64,000 nt of DNA from Lineus longissimus (taxonomy: Eukaryota > Nemertea > Pilidiophora > Heteronemertea > Lineidae), in contig NC_088323.1 in the NCBI RefSeq assembly GCF_910592395.1, forward strand, positions 12,199,501-12,263,500, in the 5' to 3' direction. The notes under the pieces are model-generated. The model ran no database searches, was not told the origin of the DNA, and saw only the letters and a list, made by a program, of their open reading frames with translations. Positions 30,965 through 42,676 of this stretch are shown in pieces. The translations under genes were made by a program, and so were the position numbers. Position 1 is the stretch's first letter; each line of letters opens with the position of its first letter.

Positions 30965-33900
30965 ATGGACAGAGAAATTGCAACTTTACTGAATTTAAAC
31001 ACCAATGATTCCACTAATTTGTCTGAATTAGTGAATGATTTCTTTGGAGAATCATGGGAAGATGACAAGGAAAGTATTGAAAAGGATTTGAGTGAAGAAG
31101 ATGGGTCAGATGAGGATGAATTTGATCAAACTGTGGCTCCTTTCGATTCGGTCATGCAAAATGATGATGCAGTGCAATGCTATACTGATCACAGTCCTGA
31201 GAGTATCGACAGTGTTGAATGTGAAAAGGCCACAAAATATAGGTGAGTTGCTTGTCATGTTGTTTGTTGACATCCTGGGACTGTTTATCAAACATTATCT
31301 GACCTCAAACTTTTAATTAATGCTCAATCTTGCATGAAAAACGTAGTGTATACAACATAACAACATGCACATGATGATGCATGCTTCTATTTCTAATCTA
31401 TCAGATCAATCCAGCCTGGCTAGATGGCTAGGGCTAGACCTAGGCCTATGTCATATGGCCAATGGGTTTTCGAGTAAGGGTAGTGCTAGTATGTGCTCCT
31501 TCATGTTCTTTATCCTCTATTCCAGCTGTGACTGCCAGTATAATGATGGACAGCCATGTTATAGACGTTACACCCCTGAGGAAATGATTAGACGAAGAAT
31601 GGACATGAGAGAATTGACACCTAGTAAGTACAAACTCATCACATTTATTTGTCAGTCGTTCTTTTATTTTATATTGATACAATCTTTTGCAGGCAGTGAT
31701 AGTATTTCTTAATAACAATCTGCATTCATAGATAAACAATACAATGTCAATGAATACAGAATGAACTCTTGTGAACTTTGCTTCTTGATCTTCTAATCTT
31801 GTCACCTTTCCTAAACTCAACTTCATTTATTTCAGGAGATCAAATGCTTATCCTCCTTGGAAAGCTTTCAACAAATATCAATCTATCAGGCATAACTTCC
31901 AACTCTAAGAGAAAAGAACAAACACCACGAAAAACTGGTCAGAGAATGACGTACTGGCTCGAAAGTCGACAGATTTGTCGTGAAACTTTCAAATTCTTGC
32001 ATGGGTAAGTAATGACTGTCAGTGTCAAAATTGTCATTAGGCTATTCTAAAGGCATGATACAACAGAATGAACATGAATAGTAATGATCCTAGTATTGAG
32101 TCAAATCAATCAGTGCGATTCCTAAACAGTAGATTGTCCTTTTATTCTTCAACACTTCCGACATTTGAAATCATTTTGTGCATCAACAAAGGTAATGTTG
32201 ATTACTTGACTTGATTAACATTTGTTCTGATCAAAAGGTTTAGTTGGTTGTGATTGATAACCAGGATCTTACCTTTTCAGGATAGGAAGTCAGGGACGTC
32301 TGAACGGATTACTCGAGCACTACAGAGAGCATGGTATTTCGCCTAAGGAGAAAAAATCTGGTGGTCGAAAAAACAATAAGAACTCGTTTACCTTCGAAGA
32401 TGCCAAAAGTTGCTCGGTTTCTGACGAATTATGCTACCGAACATGCGTTGATTCTGCCTGGTCGAGTTCCAGGGTTCAAGCGAGATGACATGCAACTCCT
32501 ACCATCGTCACACACAAAGATTTCTGTGTACAATTGCTACAGAAAATCTCTTGAGGAAACAGGTTAGTTATTATCATAACAGGGGCATCATAACAGAGCC
32601 ATCATGAAAGGAAGTTAAATTGTTTTAGACTTGTCTTATGATGTGATGGTAATGTTCAGTTGTTGACTAATGGATATACTATTTCAAATGAGATTTTAAT
32701 GTTGATATCGATTTCCTTTTTTTTCAGAATGCCGGAGTATGGGATCTAGCAGTTTTTTTGACGTCTGGAAGCAGCTCTGTCCTTTCATCATAGTGTGCAA
32801 GCCCATGACTGATCTTTGCTGGACATGCCAGAACAATAACAGTCTTATCTTCAAGAGTGCCAACATGAACGAGGGAGATAAATGCGAGCACATCCGACTT
32901 CAGGAGAAGCATCTGCAGATCGTGCATTGTGAAAGGTCCCTGTATAACAACATGATCCATGAGGCTAAAAAGGCTTGTAAAGACAATGACATTCTGGAAC
33001 TGGCACCAAATGCTCCCTGCAGTCGCAACATCAGAATGCACTACTCATTCGATTATGCCCAGCAAGTTCACCTGCCGAGTAACCCCTTACAGCCTGGCCC
33101 CATTTATTTCCTAGTCCCTAGGAGGTATGGCCTATTTGGGGTCTGCTGTGAGGGGCTTCCTCGACAGGTGAACTTTCTGATTGATGAAGCTCATCTGATC
33201 AGCAAAGGCTCAAATGCAGTGATCTCTTTCCTGCACTACTTCTTCAGCAATTATGGCATTGGAGAATCAGACCTTGATCTCCACTGCGATAATTGCTCAG
33301 GACAAAACAAAAATCGTTACGTCCTATGGTATTTTGCATGGAGAGTGGCAACAGGCTTGCACAAGTCCGTTACCCTCAACTTCCTAATTGCCGGGCACAC
33401 TAAATTTGCGCCTGACTGGTGTTTTGGGCTTTTGAAAAGAGCATTTAAGCGACATGTGGTGCCATCGCAGAGTGTGCTTGCTGATGTTGTGAATGGCAGT
33501 TCCTCAGTCAACATTGCCCAGGTGGTTGGAAGGGAGAATGGTGCTTCTGAAGTCCCTGTGAGCAATTGGCAGAACTTCTTCAATGGTGCTTGCAAACCAG
33601 TCCCTGGAATCAAGAAGTATCAGCATTTTAGGTGAGTCAGCAAATTAATGAAAAAAACCCAAAGATATTCTTCTGAAAATGCTTTAATCTGACCAGTAAA
33701 AGAAATGAATGATACCGATAGTAATAATTAGCAAAGAGGACACTAGAATGCAGCTTGTTTTTTGTGTAATGATTATTGGAAGACAATGTATGGCTGGAGT
33801 AGATGCACATAACCTCTATAATGTCTGCAGATTTAGTTTTGAGAGAAGGCTTCATGCTACTGACTTACCACATGTTAAAGGGTATGAATTAGTGACCATG

Positions 33901-34403
33901 GGTCTCGTTTTTGTCTTTTCAGGTTTGACGCGGACTACCCAGGCATGGTCTTTGTGAAAACTGAAACGGACAGCGAGGAGTTCGAGTTCTCCATTCTCCT
34001 CCCAGGAATGGACTTTCCCCAGGGACAGCCAGAGGGGATCGATCCACTTGGTCTTCCTCTTCAGAGGCGACAATATCTCTACAAAAGCGTCCGTCAGTTT
34101 GTAGATGATCCGTACAAAGATGTTGTATGTCCAAGGCCCGACGTGATTGCTGCAGATGATTCAGATGCAGAAGGTGCAGAGATTGGAAATGTGAATGTTA
34201 GACTTGAAGTTGTTGAACAGTTAGGGGAACAGGATGTTGTGAATGGAAGGGGTCGTGGCAATGGCAGACGGGGTCGTGGAGCCGGGCGAGGTCATGGTGG
34301 TGGGCGTGGCCGGGGTGGTGGGCGTGGCCGTGGGCGTGGTGGTGGGCGTGGCCGGGAGAGGAGCCGCAGTCCTCACAAGAGAATAGGATTATCAATTATG
34401 TGA
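30965..34403 (+). CDS. DUF7869-type transposon-associated protein, six exons, one frame change
   Basis: Exons 30965-31242, 31526-31623, 31836-32004, 32281-32562, 32728-33631 and 33923-34403 join with consistent phases at standard GT-AG sites. The N-terminus is acidic. The middle has SGGRKNNKNSFTFEDA and YATEHALILPGRVPGFKRDD, then CKPMTDLCWTCQNNN, SFDYAQQVHLPSNPLQPGP, FGVCCEGLPRQVN, LDLHCDNCSGQNKNRYV, IAGHTKFAPDWCFGLL and VPGIKKYQHFR. This matches the large multicopy family covered by DUF7869, whose Asp spacing suggests a DDE-like nuclease fold (inference). The C-terminus is an RGG/GRG-rich tail ending RERSRSPHKR. In exon 4 the frame changes at an AAAA run near 32405, so either this copy is disabled or the assembly has one extra A. 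All splice sites are intact. Confidence 0.8.
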
Positions 34404-35612
34404 TAAGCAATATGTTCAGTATATCATTTATGGACATCACGCTATGAAAAAAGAGGGCAATGGCTCACTCTCGCCAACAGAAAGGGAAATAATTTTTCAC
34501 AAAAAGTGAAAATATGAAAGTAAGATTATATACAGTTCCTGTTGAGATATCTCTATGAAAATTGAGGATAATAAAGGTCATGTTATAGTTAATAATTGGT
34601 GTTAATTTCAGCTTATTCTATTGAGTACAAGTATGCGTTGCTATGGAATACATTTCACCAACTATGATTGCGATTTTCGCAACTTTTGGAAAAATGTTAG
34701 GTCCTAAATTCCCGATCTTCAAATCGCCATATCTTGACCAAATATGAACGGATTTTAAAGATCTATACATCATTGGAAAGCATCTTCAATGCCCTTTCCA
34801 GAAATGTATTCATCTCCATTTCTTAAAGGGCCTGTTCACTTTCGTTTTAAGACGTTAAGAAATAGGGTCGTTATGATCACCCTGAATGTTATGTCATTAC
34901 TAGGCCTATAAGGTGATTACATGACCATCTTAGTGAAGTTCGAGTCAGACTGCCCCATTTCCTCTCTGGGGGTGAAAGGTGTTGTTACCCTTTATAAATT
35001 GGTTATGCATTGTTGATTGAGATTACTTGTGGTTGCGTAATGTGCCTTTAGGCCTACTCTCTGGAGAATGTAACACTTTTCCGGATCATAGGGTCTTTTG
35101 GAAGGGAGGATTTTATCAATAATAGGTGCTGAGCTATTCAAAGACAGCACCTGCTTTGTATTCTGTCATTCAGACAATAGAGCTGTGCATGAATGAGAAC
35201 AATCTATTCAACAGATGAGTTTCTGCAGGGACCCTGTCCATGAAAATATTGTCTAATGTCTAGTGTTTGAATAGGGTCAAGGAAACCATAAGATGTTACA
35301 TCATCATTCCTAATAGTTCCTTTTGTCAACATTCCAGCATGCTTTCTACCATCAGAACACATTAGACGTTTGTGCATTGAATGAAGACTGCCAGCTTTAG
35401 ACATGGTGCTCCATGTATGTGAAGGTTGTGGGGCATTGATACATGAGAGTGGACAGCGAATTTCGAATCTACAAAGACATCTTCGGCATTACTGCATAAA
35501 TAGAGATTTGTTTGTAAGTATTATCCTCCGAACTATGTGAACCAATGCATTTCGAACATCGTCGATTTCCCGATTTGAGCAGCTTTGCCATCCTGTTGGT
35601 GAGGGTTTTGTA
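34404..35612. other. No gene seen
   Basis: AT-rich spacer. AAAGGGCCTGTTCACTTTCG (34825-34844) resembles, in inverse orientation, the subterminal sequence of the right end of the 12.25-kb segment (about 42637-42657), so a related end may once have been here. A run of 13 or so G residues lies at 35650. Confidence 0.35.
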
Positions 35613-35931
35613 TAGACCTCTTGCCTTTGTCCGATAAAGGGGCTGATGGAGGGGGGGGGGGGCTAATTCTAATGTCGTTTATACATTGTGAATCCCTATA
35701 TCTTAAAATCTACTGGACCGATTTTCACCAAACTTTTTCTGCTTGTAGACATGATAAACATTCTACAGAGATTTGTAAAAAAATGGTATGTTGCTGATCT
35801 AGACTTTCAGTAAAATGTTTGGCGAAAATCGGCCAAGTTGATTTTGAGATACAGGGATTCACAATTCATGAAGCCATTAGAATTTACCCCCGGCCAATCG
35901 GCCCCTGAGTCAGACTAAGGCAAGAGGTCTA
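35613..35931. mobile_element. 319-bp foldback MITE, TAGACCTCTTGCC ends
   Basis: Ends TAGACCTCTTGCC and GGCAAGAGGTCTA are inverted; inner arms also pair (GATAAAGGGGCTGAT with the GGCCCCTGAGTC region, CTAATTCTAATG with CATTAGAATTTA, TTGTGAATCCCTATATC with GATACAGGGATTCACAA). Divergence is moderate, so it is an old element. Confidence 0.7.
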
Positions 35932-36018
35932 TTCATTGAAGAGGGTGTGTACATACGACCCAGGCCAACAGGTGGCCATTGTCAAATTCGGGAAAGCCAC
36001 CATGTTTGAAAATCCTCT

Positions 36019-36194
36019 GGAGTACTGTAAACCTCTTAAATGTTTTTCTCGTTAAACGCAAAAATACAAGTAAAAGGCACGAAATTGTATTACTCTTATC
36101 ATGCATTTTTAGATTGCCATAGGAGACATTTGATTAAAGGGTGAAATACGGTCATCAAGTCACTAGCGAAAATAAGGGGGTTTACAGTATCTCC
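36019..36194. mobile_element. Short MITE with GGAGTACTGTAAACC ends
   Basis: The left end GGAGTACTGTAAACCTC and right end GGGGTTTACAGTATCTCC are inverted copies with one or two differences, 176 bp apart end to end. No coding content. Confidence 0.5.
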
Positions 36195-36608
36195 ACTAGT
36201 TTAGAAAGGGCTGCCAATCCAGCAATATGGGCCAGGGTGAAAACCAAAAAAAATGTACATGAAATGTGCATAGGGCTTCCTCTGATGAGGATGCTGTGTA
36301 CATTGTAAATGGGCTTTACAACTTGGAATAGTGATTGTTTATAAAAAGTGAAAACTACCAAAAACGTTCATAGATTCTTAGAAATACCATTACCGGGTGT
36401 ACTGCTTTTTTGTTAGGTTGTGTTTCTGATAACAAAACTAAAAAATATAGCGTAGGTTGGTAGTTTTTACTTTTTTTAAGATCAAAGATTCCATAAGGGG
36501 CTGCAGGGGTAAGGTCAGTCCATGTCCCAAGGGCGATTTCAGAAAATATCAGTCGATTGCAATGATTTATTGCACTCTTGAAATTGAGTAACACACGAAA
36601 TGCCTACT

Positions 36609-36880
36609 TACTGTATACACAATAATTTAATTCGGTATTGCGAAGATTATTCCCCGCGAACATAAATCAAAACAAGGAAAATTCTAGGAAAACAACCACA
36701 CAGTGACGAATTTCTGTGATTTTTTCAGAGTGATTAGCACCAATTCCATCGATCAGGAGAATATCGGAATTTTCTACAAAGATTTTTGGGATCCCATCGC
36801 GAACATTATTCCTCGCGAAATAGTCAGTGCAGGGCCAAATCGCGAAATCTTTCCTCACAAAAATATTTGCGTATACGGTA
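36609..36880. mobile_element. Probable MITE with TACTGTATAC ends, CGCGAA-rich
   Basis: Left TACTGTATACACAA and right TTTGCGTATACGGTA are imperfect inverted ends. The interior has repeated TCGCGAA/CCGCGAA words (36655, 36801, 36813, 36841). The end match is short, so confidence is limited. Confidence 0.4.
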
Positions 36881-37339
36881 TCTAAAACGAAGATTCCTGA
36901 TTTTTAGAGCAAAAGATTAGAAATACGATGTAAACATCATTTTACCCTCAAGGTTTACACCGGTGGTCAGTTCTTTCTCTGCCAGGTTTCAGTGTTTTAA
37001 AGATATAAAATGATTTTACCTAGCAATTGTAACATTTCAACTAAAATGTATTCATGGTACATTTTCATTTGATACCAAGTATCAGCACTTTCTGAATTGG
37101 TCCACTAGTTTCTGAAATTGCACACTTGGGACTGGTACTGCCATGCATTGGATGACTGCTGTAAGTTCATGAACCACTACTTTGTCAAAGCCTTCAGCTG
37201 ATTAAAACTAAAATCATTTGATTCTGGAGAAAAAAGGTATTAAATAGGGAAGGCATGTGCCTACAGCAGCCCACCTGCAAAGTGCAAAGTGTCATGTATA
37301 ACTCACTAGTAACTGCAACAATTCCTTGTTCTATTACAG

Positions 37340-40300
37340 GCTCAATATCACCAAGGTAATCCAGACGTCCAAGGCAATGGGACAATTGATGGTCAACATG
37401 ATGACGCTGATACTGCCACCCATGATGAACCAATCGGCACCGCCAGCCATGATGAACCAATGGACACCGCCAGCCATGATGAACCAATGGACACCGCCTC
37501 TTCTGATGATGAACCGGAGACTGCTGCTAACAACGACGTAGACTCTGAAACTGCCAGTCCCAACGATAGGCCTGGCCAAACCTCCAGCCGCAGTGAAAAC
37601 AACACTGATGGAACATATGTTTATGGGGTATCAGACAGTTGCTATGATGCTGAGTTTCCAAGACATGAATGGCCTGAGAACCGACGACGGGACTGGAATC
37701 ACATGCGAAAGCCATGGATGATGCCAGATTGGAAGCTAGAGAATCTCACAGGCATGAAAAAGGAACAGTTCTGGCTGCTTGTGTGGGAGCATCAGCAGGG
37801 GAGGACCCAGAAGTCAACCTGCCGTAGTTTGGATCCTTCTGCTAGAGTATTGTTGTATCGGCACAAAATGCGGAGTAACGTAGAGTTTCGTGATTTGGCT
37901 GCGTACTTTGATATAGGTCTGCCAACTGCCAATGACATTTTCTGGACTGAGTTGTGTGCTGACATTCTCAATAGCTCAAGCCTTCCATTGCAGTGGTTTG
38001 GTAACCTAAGTGACTCTGAGAAAAATGATGTTTACTCCAATATGAAAGGTCGAGAATCCCCCATCCATAGTGAGTTGCTGTCCTACTTTTCTGATCCAAA
38101 AGATGGTTCTTCAAGGATGCCTGTTGCTGCAAGCATGGATTCTAAAAAAGTGAAGGTGCAGAACTCAATGGATTATGAGCAACAGAAGGATTGTTATTAT
38201 TCCAAAAAGGGAGGGCATTTCATAACCTTTTCTACTTTGGTGGATACTACAGGACATGTGGTTTTGACACTTCCTGTGGCTGCAGCAGCCACCCCAAGGT
38301 GTGGTGATAGCAATCTGTGTGGTGTTGAGTTGCAATTATGCGAAAGTCAGGCTGACAGTGAGGTCGCACCTCAGGGACTTCTGTCTCTCCTTCAAGGAAC
38401 CTCGGACTACTTCGTGATACTCGCTGTGGACAAGGGGTACATCTATGTGCCACATAATGTAAGCCAACAAAATGTGACAAATCTGAAGCAGTGGTGTTCT
38501 GAGAATGGTTGCAGGCTAATATGGCCTAGTGAGGGGGATGAGGATATTCTCCAAGTTGATCCAACAAGTGGTAAAATTGAGATGACGGCATCTCCCAGCG
38601 ACCCTGTTCTCACAAAAAACAGCAAAATCATAGTTGGAAAGCTCAGATTCGGAGTAGAACAATTTCATGGAGCTATTGCTGATGAAAAAATCCTGGACAT
38701 AATACCTTATCAGTTCCTCCAACCACTTGGAGAACAATTTTGCAACAAATATGGTATACCTAATGATTATGTGAATTGTCCTCGTATCTACCTTATATGG
38801 CTAGCTGCAGTGTCACATTTCAATCAGTTCCATGCAAAATTCAACATAAAGTTCGTGGATGATCAGGAGCAGGTTCGCCTGGCGAAGCTGATTAAGCACC
38901 GACTCAACATCAGTAACTTCCTGCATGACCCCTCAGTCACTCTTCCTCCTCATGTGCTGCAGTTCCCTTCTGCCAGGAGTATTCAGTGGAACAGTGTTGA
39001 AGTCGGAGACATTGGTCAACTCAGAGACCGCCTTGACTTGCCGGCTCTTAGTGCACAGCAGATATACGAATTCACTCTTGGACCGTACTTGGTTCGTAGG
39101 GGTTGTTCTTACATTACCCATTGTAAGCAACTCGAAATCGGTGCTCAAATGGGCCAATTCGAAAGTATTGCTGAATACTGGGACATGGCACGTGAACTTC
39201 CAGTTACCACCCGTGTTTACTTCACAAATGTCGATGAGATTCCGGATGGCTGGAACAATGAAACTTACTTCCAGTGGCCCGAGACAGGAGTGACCATCAT
39301 AACGATGAAAATGCCATCGGCAAACAGGACGAACAGAAACCCGGGGAACATGAAACGGCCTCTAGTAGTGTTCACACAGAGTGGTTCATCGAGGAACAGC
39401 GAGTTGGAGAACTATCTAGGATTTACTGGGCCGCTACAGAGACTTTGTGGTTGGACTTGTGGGACAGCTGCCAAGAGGGACCTTGGCTCCCGTATGCTCA
39501 CGTCAGATGCCCATGTAGCCGCACTTCTGATGATACTGTGTGCTGAGGAGAGGTTTCGGGATCCTGTAGTAAGAAAATGTCATCTAGCCGACCCAAAGCT
39601 GCCAGAACCCCTTCAGCCTCGCTACACTGCGCCAAGGGGTCGCACACCAGTTTTCCGTAGGACACAAAGACAACGCCCACCACAACAGAGCACAAGTCCC
39701 CAACAATCTGAGATCCCTGACACCCATGACTCTGAAGTGACCAACATTGCTGATGTGGACAGGAATGATGAGCCCATGCCGCCCCAATATCCAGGATCAC
39801 GACTGATCAATGACGCAAACATTTGCTACAGCAATGCTGTGCTCCAGTGTTTAAATCATGTGAATCTTGGCCAGCACATACAAGGTGATCAACCAAATCT
39901 TGTGGACAACACCTTTCTTGATATTTGTGCCAGGATGGCTGGACAGGGTGCACCTTTCTCTGTCCAGGAACTCATTACCACTCTGAATACCACAATTGAT
40001 GGGAGAGGGTATGTGCTAGGAGTATACCAGGATGCAGGAGAATTTCTAATGAGCTTGTTGGAAAAACTCAGTATACCTGAAGGAGTTCTCACTTCGTGGC
40101 CAGGGCAATTCCACTGCCCCCTGGGGCACATTGACTTACAGTTGGTGAGGGATGGCACCGTGTTAAGGATTAACGTTCCACGTGGCCCCCAAGCAGTGTC
40201 ACTTATCGATCTTTACCATGATCACTTTGCAAATTCAGGTATTCTCCAGGGTCACTGTCAATTCCAAGGACGAAATGGGAGAGTCTGTGAACGCCACTCG

Positions 40301-40600
40301 CAGGGGTTTCAGATCACTGTAGATGGACCTATAACTATAATCGAGGTCAACAGACGATCAGGCAATCAAAAGTGCATGACCAAGATTAGACCTCCAGAGG
40401 GAGGTACCCTAGATGGCAAGATAATTCAAGGCATCATGTGCCATTCTGGGGACCAGTGCAATGTGGGCCACTGGTTCGCCTATCTAAGAGACCCCAACAA
40501 CATCTGGTGGAGGATGGATGATGATAGGCAACCAGTGGCTGCATCACCTTGGGACCAACAAGGGAACAACTTTACCCTGAATGTTTTCTTTTTGGCCTAG
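37340..40600 (+). CDS. DDE transposase - SWIM-like - ubiquitin protease (USP) fusion
   Basis: A single long exon follows TATTACAG at 37339 and ends TAG at 40600; with residues counted from the ATG at 37460 the frame is 1046 codons, plus about 40 upstream in-frame codons from the acceptor. The N-terminus has 27-bp repeats encoding SHDEPMDTA. Residues 95-165 are a helix-turn-helix (LTGMKKEQFWLLVWEH, EFRDLAAYFDIGLPTANDIF). A DDE_Tnp_4/IS4EU-like core follows, with Asp227 (AASMDSKKV), Asp324 (ILAVDKGYIYV) and Glu400 (LRFGVEQFHGAI). Residues 660-695 (LCGWTCGTAAKRD, SDAHVAALL) resemble a SWIM finger. Residues 775-1046 are a C19 ubiquitin protease: LINDANICYSNAVLQCLNH (Cys789), YQDAGEFLMSLL, NVGHWFAYLR (His1004) and WWRMDDD (Asp). 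All catalytic positions appear intact and no stop or frame change is seen. At least one 5' exon is missing from view. Confidence 0.8.
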   Translation, partial: AQYHQGNPDVQGNGTIDGQHDDADTATHDEPIGTASHDEPMDTASHDEPMDTASSDDEPETAANNDVDSETASPNDRPGQTSSRSENNTDGTYVYGVSDSCYDAEFPRHEWPENRRRDWNHMRKPWMMPDWKLENLTGMKKEQFWLLVWEHQQGRTQKSTCRSLDPSARVLLYRHKMRSNVEFRDLAAYFDIGLPTANDIFWTELCADILNSSSLPLQWFGNLSDSEKNDVYSNMKGRESPIHSELLSYFSDPKDGSSRMPVAASMDSKKVKVQNSMDYEQQKDCYYSKKGGHFITFSTLVDTTGHVVLTLPVAAAATPRCGDSNLCGVELQLCESQADSEVAPQGLLSLLQGTSDYFVILAVDKGYIYVPHNVSQQNVTNLKQWCSENGCRLIWPSEGDEDILQVDPTSGKIEMTASPSDPVLTKNSKIIVGKLRFGVEQFHGAIADEKILDIIPYQFLQPLGEQFCNKYGIPNDYVNCPRIYLIWLAAVSHFNQFHAKFNIKFVDDQEQVRLAKLIKHRLNISNFLHDPSVTLPPHVLQFPSARSIQWNSVEVGDIGQLRDRLDLPALSAQQIYEFTLGPYLVRRGCSYITHCKQLEIGAQMGQFESIAEYWDMARELPVTTRVYFTNVDEIPDGWNNETYFQWPETGVTIITMKMPSANRTNRNPGNMKRPLVVFTQSGSSRNSELENYLGFTGPLQRLCGWTCGTAAKRDLGSRMLTSDAHVAALLMILCAEERFRDPVVRKCHLADPKLPEPLQPRYTAPRGRTPVFRRTQRQRPPQQSTSPQQSEIPDTHDSEVTNIADVDRNDEPMPPQYPGSRLINDANICYSNAVLQCLNHVNLGQHIQGDQPNLVDNTFLDICARMAGQGAPFSVQELITTLNTTIDGRGYVLGVYQDAGEFLMSLLEKLSIPEGVLTSWPGQFHCPLGHIDLQLVRDGTVLRINVPRGPQAVSLIDLYHDHFANSGILQGHCQFQGRNGRVCERHSQGFQITVDGPITIIEVNRRSGNQKCMTKIRPPEGGTLDGKIIQGIMCHSGDQCNVGHWFAYLRDPNNIWWRMDDDRQPVAASPWDQQGNNFTLNVFFLA

Positions 40601-40840
40601 ACTATGTTCATAAAAGCAGTTTGACTAGATTCATATGATTCATATGATTCTGACGTTCAATTTTTGGCCTAGACTGTGTTCATAGCATACTTTAGCTGGA
40701 TTCAAGTCCTGGATTATTTGTTGTTCCATTGGATACTGAGGTGATTTGACGTTTGGCCTAGACTGTGTTCATAACGTACTTTGCTGGATTCAAGTCCTGG
40801 ATTATCTTTTGTTCCTTTGGATTACTGGTGATTCTGACTG
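40588..40840 (+). repeat. About 90-bp degenerate tandem repeat beginning at the stop codon
   Basis: Three copies start TTTTGGCCTAGACTRTGTTCAT at about 40589, 40662 and 40753, the last two continuing GCTGGATTCAAGTCCTGGAT. The first copy includes the last codons and the TAG of the USP-fusion gene. Confidence 0.7.
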
Positions 40841-41468
40841 TGGATAAACTGATGGGGATGTGACTGATGATTCCATTTATGGGCAGTTGATTGCAGATAG
40901 GTAGGACAACCTATACCATAAGTTTTATTCTCTAATAACCAGTGTCGTTTTTCAATTTCAGATGCGTTGCAGGCTTCACAGTAGTATATCAATAGCATGG
41001 CCAGACAATAAATTCCTCGGGCAATTAGAAGAATAACAATGTTCAGATGACAATTGCTAAAATAGTTTGGGTTTAATTTTGAAAGAATAATGTGTTAAAT
41101 TAGATATGGGGTTATTTGTCACAAATAACACTTCCAGTGTATGTCTCAGAGGTAATCATCATTTCATTTGCCACACTTGACATCAGTGCCACCATTGGAG
41201 AAAAGATAAACAACTGGTCATAATCTGCCACCTCGCCCCAGGCAAAAATGATTGATCGCACATGCGCACTTGGGATGTTTTCCTGGTTTGCAAATTCTGT
41301 CCGATTGTTTCTCTTTACTCCTATGGTGGCGCTGATGATGATTTTGGCAACCTCATGTAATCAAATCCATTTGTTGTTGAACTAAAAATGTATGCCTTGC
41401 ACGGTTCAACACAAGTTCTGTTCATAGAAGAAAAAACAAACTACAATAATAAGCTATATCACACTGAT

Positions 41469-41500
<32 letters not shown>

Positions 41501-42676
41501 ACATCAAACCAGAAGGCCAAATGCTTGCTCTTTCCCTTATCATCTAAAGCATTCATTGCCATACAAAGTCCTCTTATTGGTGTGTCTGTCCCCTAAGTCC
41601 ACTGGGTAGTTTTCACTGCATGCAGTTCATTGTGGTGGGTGCTTCACAATTGAGGGATTTCAAGCATGCCTAGTATAGATGTGTTGACAGTAGGCTTATG
41701 AACACCAAACTATACTTTTCTCACAAATGAAATGGTACTGGTATCCGCTTTCATATTTGCCATTGGTTTCATTTGTTAGAAACACCCTGAAGAAAAAAAA
41801 GGCAACAGGAAGACTGGTGATATCCAGGGGAAAACCCAACTCTTATCTGTAGCAAATGCGATGAAATGGTTCATTTTATTATCATTTCTTTTCTTTCTGA
41901 TGTCCATTTGGATTTGATCACTTTTATAGACATCATTCATTCTCATTATGCCCTCTTGATGAAGAACAAGTCATTTTTATGAAAGAGTAGGGCCATATTG
42001 AGATTCAATACATTTATTACGACATTTTTAGGAGCTAAAAGTAAAGAAAACTATTAGAAAGTTCATCAGCAGTAGGCCCAGGTAACTCAAACAATTGGCT
42101 TTTTGTGTCCTTCAATAGGAAAATGATGGCAGCTCAGCACATCTGCCATTCTATAGGCCTATGAACCCTAGGCCTTCATTGTTCACTGTGGCCATTGTTG
42201 TCCAGCACGCAGTGCACACCCCCACAGTTGAATGGTTCAATCTGCTGTGTTACAAACAGATTCATGTAATACCCAACTCGAAGTAATGAATGGCTATTTT
42301 TAAAATGGCTTGAGGAATTAATAGTTCATCTGAGGTCAACTCTCCCTTAAACGATGAATTTCAAAGTCATTTTTTGGGGTGTTTCTGATAATTATGAATC
42401 AAATTATTGGATTATTTGGAGCTCTCATGACCGGCACAACCCATTTCTGAAGTAATATTTAGAAAATCATGGCATTTTCACAAGGCCTAATCAGTTCAAT
42501 TGTTCTTTTGTCTTAGTTAATGACAAGTAAACGAATTGTCATTTCACCCAATATTAATCATTTTAATCATTGTATCATCCCTGCAATTTTCAAATTCCTC
42601 GCTTTTTCCGTTTTCCCAAGGATCACAAAACTTGGTCACAAAACGAAAGTGAACATGCCCTTTTACCCAAGTGATC
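40841..42676. other. No gene; contains a 30-G homopolymer
   Basis: No coding domain was found. 41470-41499 is an uninterrupted run of 30 G residues, which is prone to polymerase slippage and G-quadruplex formation. The remaining sequence is AT-rich and leads to the right terminal repeat of the 12.25-kb segment. Confidence 0.45.

Noticed and set aside
33709-33957. Plus frame inside the last intron of the DUF7869-type gene
   Set aside because: Clean donor and acceptor sites remove it, and it has no known domain.
34198-34395. His-rich minus-strand frame (HHAHGHAHH)
   Set aside because: It is the complement of the RGG-coding tail of the DUF7869-type gene.
41388-41609. Poly-Gly frame
   Set aside because: Caused by the G30 run; no supporting features.
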